This document shows, piece after piece, positions 35,205 through 43,528 of a stretch of 47,036 nt of DNA. The stretch is from positions 1-47,036 of the forward strand of contig NZ_VIUH01000034.1 in assembly GCF_007993865.1 (NCBI RefSeq). Direction: 5' to 3'. Source of the stretch: Pseudomonas sp. SJZ079 (GTDB lineage Bacteria; Pseudomonadota; Gammaproteobacteria; Pseudomonadales; Pseudomonadaceae). Each line of letters begins with the position of its first letter. Position 1 is the first letter of the stretch. Below the pieces are notes generated by a model. It saw nothing but the letters and a program-made list of their open reading frames with translations, searched no databases and was not told the origin of the DNA. A program made the position numbers and the translations under genes.

Positions 35205-36650
35205 TTACTCCCCCGCTACGCGGATCGCTACGTTCTTGGTGCGCACATAGCTGTACAAGGCTTCCTGGCCCTTCTCGCGGCCGAAACCGGACAGGCCGAC
35301 GCCGCCGAACGGCGTCTCGATGCCACCGGCATACCACTCGTTGACGAACACCTGGCCGGCCTTGAGGCGGCGCGAGCAGCGCATGGCGCGGCTGATGTCC
35401 TGGGTAAACACGCCGGCGACCAGGCCGAACTCGGTGCCATTGGCGATGGCGATGGCCTGTTCCTCGGTATCGAAAGGGATGATCGCCAGTACCGGGCCGA
35501 ACACCTCTTCCTGGGCAATGCACATCTCGGGGCTAACGTCGCGGAACACGGTCGGGCGCATGAAATGCCCGGCCCTGTCACTGAAAGCCTCACCACCGGT
35601 GGCAGCCACCGCGCCCTCATCGATGGCGCGCCGACACAAGGTTTCGATGCTGGCCAGTTGCCCGGCGCTGACCACCGGAGTGAGGTCTGGGTTGTCCTGC
35701 CCGACGCCGACGCTGAGGCCTTCGGCCAGGGCGACGACGGACTCGACGATGTCTTCATAGATCTCGCGCTGCACCAGCAGGCGCGACATGGCCGAACAGA
35801 CCTGGCCGGCATTGAAGAAAATGCCGCCCTTGACGCTGGCCAGCAGCTGCTGGCGATCGGCATCGGCGAAGGCAATCGCCGCCGACTTGCCGCCCAGCTC
35901 CATGACGCTGGGGATGGCGTGCTCGGCAGCGTCACGCAGGATGGTTTGGCCGGTCGGTACCGAACCGGTGAAGACGATCTGATCGACGCCGCGATGGCCG
36001 ACCAAATGGCTGCCGACCTCACGGCCACGGCCGCAGATCAGGTTGACCGCGCCATTCGGCAAGCCAGCCTTGGCGATGGCGCGAATCAGCACGCACATGC
36101 CCAGCGGCGACAGCTCCGGCGACTTGATCACCACCGCATTACCCGCGGCCAGGGCCGGAGCCAGCGAACGGGCGCAGATCGATACCGGGAAGTTCCACGG
36201 CACGATTTGCGCCGAGACGCCCATCGGATCGTACAGGGTGAAATCCATGTAACCGTTGCCCAGCGGGATCGAGGTGCCCTCGATCTTGTCGGCCATGCCG
36301 GCGTAGTACTCGAAGTAGCGCGCCGCCTCGGTGAACTCGTCACGGGCATCGTTCAGGCTCTTGCCGTTTTCCTGGCACAGCACCCAGGCGCCTTCGTCGG
36401 CGAGCGCACGGATCTCTGCGGCGATACGCAGCAGCCAGGTGACCCGCTGCGCCGGGCGCACGCTGCTCAGCGCGCCACTGTCGGCGCAACGGCGGGCGGC
36501 CTGCACGGCACGTTCGGCATCGGCGATGCTGGCCTGGGCGATGGTCGCCACTGGCTCGCCGGTACCGGGGTTGTTCACCGTCAGGCGCGACTCGCTGTCG
36601 AGCCACTCGCCGTCGATGTAGTTGAGCCAGTGGGATGCAATCGGATACAT
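35205..36650 (-). CDS. NAD(P)-dependent aldehyde dehydrogenase
   Basis: A 481-residue ALDH-superfamily enzyme with all catalytic residues: Asn153 (VPWNFP), Lys176 (VIKSPE), Glu251 (MELGGKS) and Cys285 (GQVCSA). The sequence is of the betaine-aldehyde/gamma-aminobutyraldehyde type (ELSPLGMCVLIRAIAKAGLPNGAVN). The ATG at 36650 follows GAGGAGG; frames further upstream lack a ribosome site and are non-family. It sits 10 nt after the Rieske gene. It would oxidise an aldehyde released by the oxygenase or the amine oxidase. Confidence 0.92.
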   Translation of the reverse strand: MYPIASHWLNYIDGEWLDSESRLTVNNPGTGEPVATIAQASIADAERAVQAARRCADSGALSSVRPAQRVTWLLRIAAEIRALADEGAWVLCQENGKSLNDARDEFTEAARYFEYYAGMADKIEGTSIPLGNGYMDFTLYDPMGVSAQIVPWNFPVSICARSLAPALAAGNAVVIKSPELSPLGMCVLIRAIAKAGLPNGAVNLICGRGREVGSHLVGHRGVDQIVFTGSVPTGQTILRDAAEHAIPSVMELGGKSAAIAFADADRQQLLASVKGGIFFNAGQVCSAMSRLLVQREIYEDIVESVVALAEGLSVGVGQDNPDLTPVVSAGQLASIETLCRRAIDEGAVAATGGEAFSDRAGHFMRPTVFRDVSPEMCIAQEEVFGPVLAIIPFDTEEQAIAIANGTEFGLVAGVFTQDISRAMRCSRRLKAGQVFVNEWYAGGIETPFGGVGLSGFGREKGQEALYSYVRTKNVAIRVAGE

Positions 36651-36660
36651 GGCGGCCTCC

Positions 36661-37851
36661 TCAGGCGGACGGTACGGTGGCCAGCAGCTGACGCGCAGCC
36701 CACTGATGGAAGTAATGCGTGGGGATGTCCATCTCCGGGGAGAATGCGCCGCCGCCATAGCCGGGCGAGTGACGACCTTTCTGCATGCCCTCGACCGAGG
36801 CGATGTCCTCGGCGAATACCACCTTCCAGGACTCCAGGATGGCGTTGCGGCAGGCCGCGTACTCGTCACCCAGAGCCTCGTCGCCGACGTAGAACAGGCG
36901 CAGGTGCTCGATGGTGCGGCCCGGCGCGACCGGCTCCAGCTGCATGGCGAAGGCGTGGTCGGCCTGGATGCCGAGCAGCACGTTGGGGAAGAAGGCCACG
37001 TATTCGGCGTTGCGCAGGCGGTCCTGCGGCCAGCTCGGGAACTGCGGCAGGTGCGTACCGGCGACGTCAGACAGGTTGTAGGCGTAGCTGCCCTGACCGG
37101 CGAAATGCTCGTCGAAGAGGATGTTGTAGTGATCTTCCAGGCGCGAATAGGTGTTCAGGCTCGGGTGCACCCACGGCAGGTGGTAGGCCTCGCAGTAGTT
37201 CTCCACCGCCAGCTTCCAGTTGCAGTTGATGTCCAGGGTGGTAGCGTCCATGTGCGCGCGGCGGCGCAGCAGGCCCATGCCGTCTTCACCGAGGAACTGG
37301 CTCCAGCGTGCGGTCAGCGGCGCGAGCATGTCCTCCAGCGGCTGGGCATCGCCGGACAGGTTGACGAACACCATGTCCATCCAGATGGCGCTGCGGATGG
37401 CCTTCAAGCCGTGCTTTTCGCAGGCGAAACGCTCGTCCTTGTGCACATCGATGCCACCGACGTGCGGCGTGCCGCGCAGGCCGCCATTCAGGTCGTAGGT
37501 CCAGGAGTGGTAGGGGCAACGAATCACGCCCTGCACGGTGCCCTCTTCCTGCACCAGCTTCATGCCGCGGTGGCTGCAGACGTTGTGGAACACCTGCACC
37601 AGACCCTCGCGATTGCGCATCAGCAGCAGCGGCAGGCCCATGAAGTCGACCGGCTTGACCGAACCGTTCTGGGTCAGGTCGCTGGCGAAACCGACGCAGG
37701 CCCAGGTCTTGCCCATCACCTGATCGCGCTCCAGCTCGAAATGACGCTGCTCGATGTAGAACTCGTTGCTCAGCCCGGTGGCTTGGTGAATCGGGTTGAG
37801 GACAGTTTCCAGATGATGCACAGGAATTTGTTGAGAAGTGGTCGAAGTCAT
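36661..37851 (-). CDS. Rieske-type oxygenase of the CntA/GbcA-like (quaternary-ammonium) group
   Basis: A 396-residue Rieske non-haem iron oxygenase alpha subunit. The [2Fe-2S] ligands are Cys92-His94 and Cys112-His115 (CSH, CPYH). The mononuclear iron triad is His224, His229 (ENYCEAYHLPWVH) and probably Asp349. Glu221 occupies the bridging position that is Asp in most dioxygenases; Glu there is a feature of carnitine oxygenase CntA. No beta subunit gene is present. The ATG at 37851 follows GGGGAG. It is first in the operon. N-demethylation or C-N cleavage of a betaine-like compound is the inferred reaction. Confidence 0.88.
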   Translation of the reverse strand: MTSTTSQQIPVHHLETVLNPIHQATGLSNEFYIEQRHFELERDQVMGKTWACVGFASDLTQNGSVKPVDFMGLPLLLMRNREGLVQVFHNVCSHRGMKLVQEEGTVQGVIRCPYHSWTYDLNGGLRGTPHVGGIDVHKDERFACEKHGLKAIRSAIWMDMVFVNLSGDAQPLEDMLAPLTARWSQFLGEDGMGLLRRRAHMDATTLDINCNWKLAVENYCEAYHLPWVHPSLNTYSRLEDHYNILFDEHFAGQGSYAYNLSDVAGTHLPQFPSWPQDRLRNAEYVAFFPNVLLGIQADHAFAMQLEPVAPGRTIEHLRLFYVGDEALGDEYAACRNAILESWKVVFAEDIASVEGMQKGRHSPGYGGGAFSPEMDIPTHYFHQWAARQLLATVPSA

Positions 37852-37972
37852 TGTTGTTCTCCCCTGCTGGGCACGGTGGGTAATGATCGGCAGGCGCACT
37901 GGCCAGGCTCCGTTGGCAGCGAGTTTCGAGAATCGGGGGATTGTTCGACAAACGATTTTTACAACCGAACTT

Positions 37973-37991
37973 ATGACTTTTAATCATTAAT
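37973..37991 (-). promoter_or_regulatory. Shared operator-like site 2 (upstream of the Rieske operon)
   Basis: Read on the minus strand it is ATTAATGATTAAAAGTCAT. The + strand core ATGACTTTTAATCAT is one base from the site at 29239-29253. It has T-N11-A geometry and lies 122 nt upstream of the Rieske start in an AT-rich stretch. Confidence 0.65.
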
Positions 37992-38538
37992 CTCAAAAGC
38001 CACGCGCAGCGCCTTGCTTGGTCGCTGTTAGCCCCATAGCGGGGGCTGCATATGCGTAAAGATCATCAATCCATGACAATAAATGGCTTGCTCCAAGGGC
38101 CGAAGAAACGCCACTTTAGCCACCATCAAGCCATCCATTCGGCACCGGCAGGCGACCGGACCGCGGCATCCAGCAGCGCGCGACAAACGCCCACCGGGGT
38201 TTGCCTGCCCTGGCGAAACTCGAGCGTTTTTAAGCGGATTTATTGGCTGTTGCAGGTGATGCCGACAGGCTGGAAAGCATCCAACCCCCATCGATCGGCG
38301 TATTCATCCTGCACCTGAGTCCTGTCACGACGCGTCGCTTGCGTCAGGCAGCTCCACTGGCCTTCCCACGCCACCACCGGGATGCCAGTCGCTAACGCAG
38401 GAACACTCCCAGGACGACCCAGGCATTGCGCCTGTGTTTGCCCTGGGCGGGGCCACTCCCCTCGCGCTACCCGCGCGAAAGGCCTGCTGAGGAATAGCCG
38501 CGCATAGTCCAACAACTAGCGCCGCGACTGCTCCATGC
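37992..38538. other. Intergenic region between the Rieske operon and LysR gene
   Basis: Over 500 nt with no supported gene. Short frames at 38028-38318 and 38240-38515 have no ribosome site or family. Only the operator-like site just to its left and the terminator to its right are recognised. Confidence 0.5.
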
Positions 38539-38573
38539 AACGCTGCCGCAGGCCACAAGCCTGCGGCAGCGTT
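38539..38573 (-). terminator. Terminator of the LysR gene
   Basis: A perfect 13-bp inverted repeat (AACGCTGCCGCAG at 38539-38551 and its complement at 38561-38573) with a 9-nt loop sits 16 nt past the LysR stop. There is no long U-tract. Confidence 0.75.
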
Positions 38574-38589
38574 CGTTTCGGCCCGGCAT

Positions 38590-39525
38590 TTATGCGCCGC
38601 TGCCGAGCGTGGCGTCGTCCAACGCAGGCGGCAACTGTTCGAGCAACCAGGCGCGGAAGCATTTGACGCTCTGACGCATCACGCCCCGGCCGAGCGGCTC
38701 GAGCAGGCAGAACTGCGCATCCGACTGCAGCACGGTGTCGATGGGGCGCACCAGGGCGCCGGTGTGCAGGTGGTTATCGACCAGATTCGACCAGGCCAGG
38801 GCGATGCCCTGACCACTGAGCGCCGACTGGATCAGCATCGAGTAGCTGTTGATGTTGATCCGCCGCCGCGGCTCGACACTTTTCAATCCAAGGCGCTGAA
38901 ACCACTCGGACCAGCCGATCCAGTCGCGCTGCGGATCTTCCAGCCATAGCCAGGTGCAGTCGGCCAGTTGTTCGGGGGTGCTCAGCGTCGGGTTCTTAGC
39001 CAGATAAGCCGGGCTGCACACCGGGAACACCTCCTCGGCGAACAGCGGGGTCACCTGCATGTCTTTGGGCGGGGTGCGGCAGTAGTACAGCGCCAGATCG
39101 CAATCCAGGCGGGAGAAATCCTTGACCTGGTCATAGGCGATGATGCGCAGGTCGATCTCTTCGTTATCACGCTGAAACTCGGCCACCTTGGGCAGCAGCC
39201 ACAACGAGGCCATCGCCGTGCTGGTGACCACGGTCACCTGCTGGGCGCCCTGCCAGTGGCGAATTTCGCCGGTGGCATGGGCCAGCTGCATCAACGCGGT
39301 ACGCACCGTCTCATAGTACTGGCTGCCGGTCGGGCTCAGATTGATCGCCCGCGTGGTGCGCTCGAACAGGGTCTTGCCCAGGTAGTCCTCAAGCAGGCGC
39401 ACCTGACGACTGATCGCGCCCTGGGTGACGTTCAGTTCGTGCGCCGCCAGAGTAAAACTCAGGTGGCGCGCGGCCGCTTCAAAAGCCACCAGGCTATTGA
39501 GCGGAGGCAGAGGATGGATTTTCAT
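38590..39525 (-). CDS. LysR-type regulator, candidate regulator of the Rieske/BCCT regulon
   Basis: A 311-residue LysR regulator of the GcvA/DsdC type. The winged helix contains LNSLVAFEAAARHLSFTLAAHELNVTQGAISRQVRLLEDYLG; the effector domain starts near VTVVTSTAMASLWLLP. The ATG at 39525 (MKIHPLPPL) fits the family; an upstream ATG at 39540 adds five residues. It is encoded upstream of the Rieske operon on the same strand, behind its own terminator. LysR-type T-N11-A sites precede the operon and both BCCT genes, so it is the leading candidate regulator (inference). Confidence 0.88.
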   Translation of the reverse strand: MKIHPLPPLNSLVAFEAAARHLSFTLAAHELNVTQGAISRQVRLLEDYLGKTLFERTTRAINLSPTGSQYYETVRTALMQLAHATGEIRHWQGAQQVTVVTSTAMASLWLLPKVAEFQRDNEEIDLRIIAYDQVKDFSRLDCDLALYYCRTPPKDMQVTPLFAEEVFPVCSPAYLAKNPTLSTPEQLADCTWLWLEDPQRDWIGWSEWFQRLGLKSVEPRRRININSYSMLIQSALSGQGIALAWSNLVDNHLHTGALVRPIDTVLQSDAQFCLLEPLGRGVMRQSVKCFRAWLLEQLPPALDDATLGSGA

Positions 39526-39635
39526 GCAGGCAAGGGTCACATCTGTATTTTGATTTTATCCCCGCAGTTTAGTGCCTGGGTCCCAGCGCGCACAGAAGCG
39601 ATTGGCCGGCGGTTGAAAAGTGTCGCGAGCGATGG

Positions 39636-40793
39636 CTAACCCGCTTCGTTCTCGGCACTGGGCTGGGCTTCGGGCTGGGGCTGGGCCTCGGCGGTACCTG
39701 TGGCCGCGGCCTCGCCCTCCAGGAAGTGCAGGTTCTCCTGCCTGACCCGCCGGGCCTCCTCGTCGTAGAGAAACGGCAGAAACATAAAGCGCTGGCCCTG
39801 GGTGACCGCCGTTGCCTCATGCAGCAGGCCACAGGAGAACACCACCGCGCCCCCGGGCGGGGCCGTATACAGGCCCGGACCGAATTCGGGAAAACGCAGG
39901 AAGCCGCCCTCATAATCGCCGCTGTTGAGAAACAGCGAGATGGCGAAGCGTCGATGCGCGGTGCCCTTGGTGGTGTTGTCGCGGTGTGCGCGAAAATGCC
40001 CGCCCTCGCTGGCGTCGTAGCAGCCCACCAGATAGCGCTCCATGCGCGTGGCGCGGAACTGGAAGGCCCGCTCCAGTTGCGGCACCACCCGTTGGCGAAT
40101 GCGCCGCATGCAGGCGTGACGCAGCTCCTCGTCCTCCAGCGCGCAGTCCCGCCGAACCTTGTGATCGCGGCCCAGCCGCATCACCGTCTTGCCATCGATG
40201 TCCTGCATGAACCCCGAGGCCTCGCCGCCCTGACTGCGGTAGTAGTCCATCAGCGCCTGACACAACGCCGGCTCGAATACCCGCGGCAAGACCAGCACCG
40301 GAGCCTGCAGATTGGCCCGATAGGCCGGACCAATCGCCGGCAGGCGATCCAGCACGGATAACAAGGCCGGCATGTGCGCCTCGGCCGAGGTATGCAAGGG
40401 CAGCACCGCGATCACCCGCAGCAGCGGATCGAGCACGTAGGTGACCCGGCGGTAACTGCCGTCCTCCTGCTGCGCGCCGTACAGCCGACTCACCGTGCGC
40501 TCGAAATCCCAGAAGTAACGCACCCCCGGCAACGAAGTGGACAGCCGCTGCAGGCGCTCGTCCTCGGGGTCGACCGTGACGCCGAAAAACGACAGGTTCT
40601 GATCGTCGAAACGCGGGCGGATCGCGGCCAGCAGGGTAAGCAATTGCGCACTGATGGGGTCCGCGGCCGAGCCGAGAAAACTCAGTACCAGGTAGCGGCC
40701 GGCGACGGTATCGAAGACGAAGCGATCGCGGGTCTCGGTGCGACAGGTGAACCAGGGGGCAGGCTCACCCAAACCTATGAGTGCAGTAGGCAT
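39636..40793 (-). CDS. Redoxin-like domain fused to a 2OG-Fe(II) oxygenase
   Basis: A 385-residue fusion. Residues 1-155 have an AhpC/peroxiredoxin-like thioredoxin fold (GEPAPWFTC, YLVLSFLGSAADPISAQL, VDPEDER), but the peroxidatic Cys is missing (Ser/Ala-rich loop). The C-terminal half is a prolyl-hydroxylase-like 2OG-Fe(II) dioxygenase: His270-x-Asp272 (HRD), distal His325 and 2-oxoglutarate-binding Arg335. The tail from 360 is Ala/Gln/Glu-rich. The ATG at 40793 follows GGAGG. Substrate unknown. Confidence 0.85.
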   Translation of the reverse strand: MPTALIGLGEPAPWFTCRTETRDRFVFDTVAGRYLVLSFLGSAADPISAQLLTLLAAIRPRFDDQNLSFFGVTVDPEDERLQRLSTSLPGVRYFWDFERTVSRLYGAQQEDGSYRRVTYVLDPLLRVIAVLPLHTSAEAHMPALLSVLDRLPAIGPAYRANLQAPVLVLPRVFEPALCQALMDYYRSQGGEASGFMQDIDGKTVMRLGRDHKVRRDCALEDEELRHACMRRIRQRVVPQLERAFQFRATRMERYLVGCYDASEGGHFRAHRDNTTKGTAHRRFAISLFLNSGDYEGGFLRFPEFGPGLYTAPPGGAVVFSCGLLHEATAVTQGQRFMFLPFLYDEEARRVRQENLHFLEGEAAATGTAEAQPQPEAQPSAENEAG

Positions 40794-40906
40794 GCTGTTC
40801 AGCCTCCATGCAGGCAGTACAAGGCCGCCCAAGGGTTAAGCCAAGGGGTCGTTAACAAGAATAGCTGGCGGATAGAGACACGTCTGAAGAGGATGGCTCG
40901 AGCGTT

Positions 40907-40958
40907 GTAGGCTGGGCCCACCACGAACCTCATATTGGCGGGCTTAAACCCAGCCTGC
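40907..40958. repeat. REP-like inverted repeat
   Basis: Ten-base arms GTAGGCTGGG (40907-40916) and CCCAGCCTGC (40949-40958; 9 of 10 paired) flank GGCCCACC- and GGGC-rich sequence. It resembles the GTAGG(C/G)TGGGC intergenic elements of pseudomonads. It lies in the gap between the oxygenase and GYD genes. Confidence 0.55.
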
Positions 40959-41069
40959 GCGACTGCAACACCTGGGTGGCCGATGCTATCCAGCGTGCCG
41001 GTAGCCATCCCACAGCCTGTGGGGAGTGCAGGCATGCGCGGGAAACTCTGCGACCGGCAGACCCTCAAC

Positions 41070-41102
41070 AAAAAAACGGCCCAGCACCAAGGCAGTGGGC
41101 CG
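41070..41102 (-). terminator. Rho-independent terminator of the GYD gene
   Basis: Read on the minus strand, CGGCCCA/TGGGCCG (arms 41096-41102 and 41077-41083) with a 12-nt loop is followed by seven U (41070-41076). It is 58 nt past the GYD stop. Confidence 0.9.
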
Positions 41103-41159
41103 CTACAACACAAGCGAGTCGCCTGCAGCTATGGCGAATCCTGCAGGCAGAGCCAGGTT

Positions 41160-41450
41160 CTAAGGCATGTTGCCGATGATCTTGCGCATCTCTTGCTCCG
41201 AGAAGCCGCGCAGTGTCTGCGTGCGCGTATTGCCGAGCGAACCGACTTTCAACAGCAGGGAGGTCGCGGCCTCCTCGTCCCCCTCGACGATCAGCACCAG
41301 ATCGTAACTGCCGACGGTCCAGTAGACCGCCTTGACCGTTACGCCCACCTTTTCGCCCAGCGCCTTGAATGCCTGAAAGCGATCCGGTGAGTCTTTGACC
41401 GCCCGGATGCCCTGATCGGTGAAATTAACCAGCGAGATGAAAGTTGCCAT
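41160..41450 (-). CDS. GYD-domain protein
   Basis: A 96-residue single GYD/ACT-like ferredoxin-fold protein (MATFISLVNFTDQGIRAVKDSPDR, YWTVGSYDLVLIVEGDDEE-type core). Family members are small, probably oligomeric and of unknown function. The ATG follows AAGGGG by about 9 nt. The gene has its own terminator and sits downstream of putP. Confidence 0.85.
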   Translation of the reverse strand: MATFISLVNFTDQGIRAVKDSPDRFQAFKALGEKVGVTVKAVYWTVGSYDLVLIVEGDEEAATSLLLKVGSLGNTRTQTLRGFSEQEMRKIIGNMP

Positions 41451-41676
41451 GATTACACCCCTTGTCAGGGTTGCTGAATGGCGGTCACAGAGCCGGCAGC
41501 GATTACCTGGAAGAGGGCCGCCATTCTTCCAAATCCGCGAGTCCGACCATCAATCACTTGCGTCTTTTGCTTGCGCAGCACTGGACGGGCAGAGGTCGCA
41601 GCCACACCCCGCCAGTGTGTCTTGTCAGGCATAGCAGGCTACTGCAGCACATGCATGACCACTGATCCGCACAGGC

Positions 41677-41713
41677 AAAAAAAACCGGCCCAACACAACA
41701 AGGTGTGGGCCGG
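41677..41713 (-). terminator. Rho-independent terminator of putP
   Basis: Read on the minus strand, CCGGCCCA/TGGGCCGG (arms 41706-41713 and 41685-41692) with additional CAC/GTG pairing is followed by eight U (41677-41684). It is about 80 nt past the putP stop. The remaining part of the 345-nt gap to the GYD gene (41451-41676) shows no supported gene. Confidence 0.9.
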
Positions 41714-41795
41714 CGAAGCACTATCGGGTCACACGCACAACTATCGGGGATAGCCCCGACGGTAGCTGGGCGACCAGCCAGCTACCCTGAATGGT

Positions 41796-43313
41796 TTAAC
41801 GGCTAGGGGCGGCCTCATAGCTGCCCTGAGCTTCCTGATACTCCTGCTCGGCTTCCTCGAAGCGCTTGAGCATGCTCGCCGAGGGTGCACGGCCGAACAG
41901 GCTGAACGCCACGATCGCCACGCTGGCGAAGATAAAGCCCGGAATGATCTCGTACAGACCCAGGTGACCGAGGAAATTCTTCCACAGGATCACGGTGAAC
42001 GCACCGACCAGCATGCCCGCCAGCGCACCATTGCGGGTCATCCGACGCCACACCAGGGAGAGGATCACCACTGGACCGAAGGCCGCGCCGAAACCGGCCC
42101 AGGCGTAGGACACCAGGCCGAGTACGCGGTTCTCCGGGTTGGCGGCGAGGAAGATCGCAACCAGTGCGATCAGCAGCACCATGCTGCGGCCGACCCAGAC
42201 CAGTTCGGTCTGCGAGGCCCCTTTACGCAGGAAGGCCTTGTAGAAGTCTTCGGTCAGCGCGCTGGAGCACACCAGCAACTGGCAGCTCAGGGTGCTCATC
42301 ACCGCAGCCAGGATGGCAGACAGCAGGATACCGGCGATCCACGGGTTGAACAGCAGCTTGGACAGCTCGATAAACACCCGCTCCGGGTTCTCGCTGACCG
42401 CACCGGCAAGGTCCGGGTTAGCAGCGAAGTAGGCGATACCGAAGAATCCCACGGCCACGGCACCAGCCAGGGTCAGGATCATCCAGGTCATGGAAATGCG
42501 CCGGGCCGCCGGAATCGACTTCACCGAGTCAGCCGCCATGAAGCGCGCCAGGATGTGCGGCTGGCCAAAGTAGCCCAGGCCCCAGGCCATCAGCGAAATC
42601 ACGCCGACAAAGGTGGCGCCCTTGAGCATGTCGAAGTTGGTGGCGTCCTGCAGCTCGATGGCGGCAAAGGTCATGTCGGTGCCACCGGTGGCGATCAGCA
42701 CGACGATGGGGGTGAAGATCAGGGCGAAGATCATCAGCGTCGCCTGCACGGTGTCGGTCCAGCTCACCGCCAGGAAGCCACCGATAAAGGTGTAGGCAAT
42801 GGTCGCAGCGGCGCCGGCCCACAGCGCAGTGCCATAGGACAGGCCGAAGGTGCTTTCGAACAGCCGCGCGCCTGCCACTACACCCGAGGCGCAGTAGATG
42901 GTGAAGAACACCAGAATCACCAGGGCGGAGAAGATGCGCAGCACGCGGCTGTTGTCTTCGAAGCGATTGGTGAAGTAGTCAGGCAGGGTCAGGGCGTTGC
43001 CGTTGTGCTCGGTCTGCACGCGTAGACGGCCGGCGACGAACAGCCAGTTCAGGTAGGCACCGGCGATCAGGCCGATGGCGATCCAGCCTTCGGACAGACC
43101 GGACATGTAGACCGCGCCCGGCAGGCCCATCAGCAGCCAGCCGCTCATGTCGGAAGCGCCGGCGGACAAGGCGGTCACAAAACTACCGAGACTGCGGCCG
43201 CCGAGGATGTAATCGGAAAGGTTTTTGGTGCGCATATAGGCAATCAGCCCGATCAGCACCATGGCTGCGATGTACACCACGAAGGTGACAAGCATTGGAG
43301 TACTAGCTGTCAT
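41796..43313 (-). CDS. putP: Sodium/proline symporter PutP
   Basis: A 505-residue SSSF-family transporter with about 13 membrane helices. It has the PutP segments ILGGRSLGSFVTALSAGASDMSGWLLMGLPGAVY and a GYFGQPHILARFMA motif, as in other PutP proteins. A Glu-rich C-terminal tail follows. It imports proline with sodium for catabolism by PutA, encoded just upstream (216 nt). The arrangement putA-putP matches P. aeruginosa. Confidence 0.93.
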   Translation of the reverse strand: MTASTPMLVTFVVYIAAMVLIGLIAYMRTKNLSDYILGGRSLGSFVTALSAGASDMSGWLLMGLPGAVYMSGLSEGWIAIGLIAGAYLNWLFVAGRLRVQTEHNGNALTLPDYFTNRFEDNSRVLRIFSALVILVFFTIYCASGVVAGARLFESTFGLSYGTALWAGAAATIAYTFIGGFLAVSWTDTVQATLMIFALIFTPIVVLIATGGTDMTFAAIELQDATNFDMLKGATFVGVISLMAWGLGYFGQPHILARFMAADSVKSIPAARRISMTWMILTLAGAVAVGFFGIAYFAANPDLAGAVSENPERVFIELSKLLFNPWIAGILLSAILAAVMSTLSCQLLVCSSALTEDFYKAFLRKGASQTELVWVGRSMVLLIALVAIFLAANPENRVLGLVSYAWAGFGAAFGPVVILSLVWRRMTRNGALAGMLVGAFTVILWKNFLGHLGLYEIIPGFIFASVAIVAFSLFGRAPSASMLKRFEEAEQEYQEAQGSYEAAPSR

Positions 43314-43493
43314 TGGGGGGTTCCCCTCTCAATTGTTGTTATCCAGGCGACGGGAGATAGACCCGCGCCCTGCGTGGAAAGTCGCGCCCGCTTGTGGCGA
43401 ACGCTCGAAGCAGCTGAACCATTCACTGACTGCGACCAGCAACCGTGGACAGCCTTGCCACTGTCGGGGCTTTAACGACCCCAATAGGACAAC

Positions 43494-43519
43494 GGGCGGG
43501 AGCCCTGAGACTCCCACCC
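43494..43519 (-). terminator. Hairpin after putA
   Basis: A 9-bp stem with one G-U pair (GGGTGGGAG/CTCCCGCCC; arms 43511-43519 and 43494-43502) lies 9 nt past the putA stop. No U-tract follows, so it may slow rather than end transcription, giving less putP than putA. Confidence 0.5.
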
Positions 43520-43528
43520 GCTCAAACC

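Noticed and set aside
35565..37229. 554-residue plus-strand open frame
   Set aside because: It is antisense to the ALDH and Rieske genes, with shadow composition.
38028..38515. Short frames between the Rieske operon and LysR
   Set aside because: No ribosome sites, no recognisable family, and overlapping frames on both strands.
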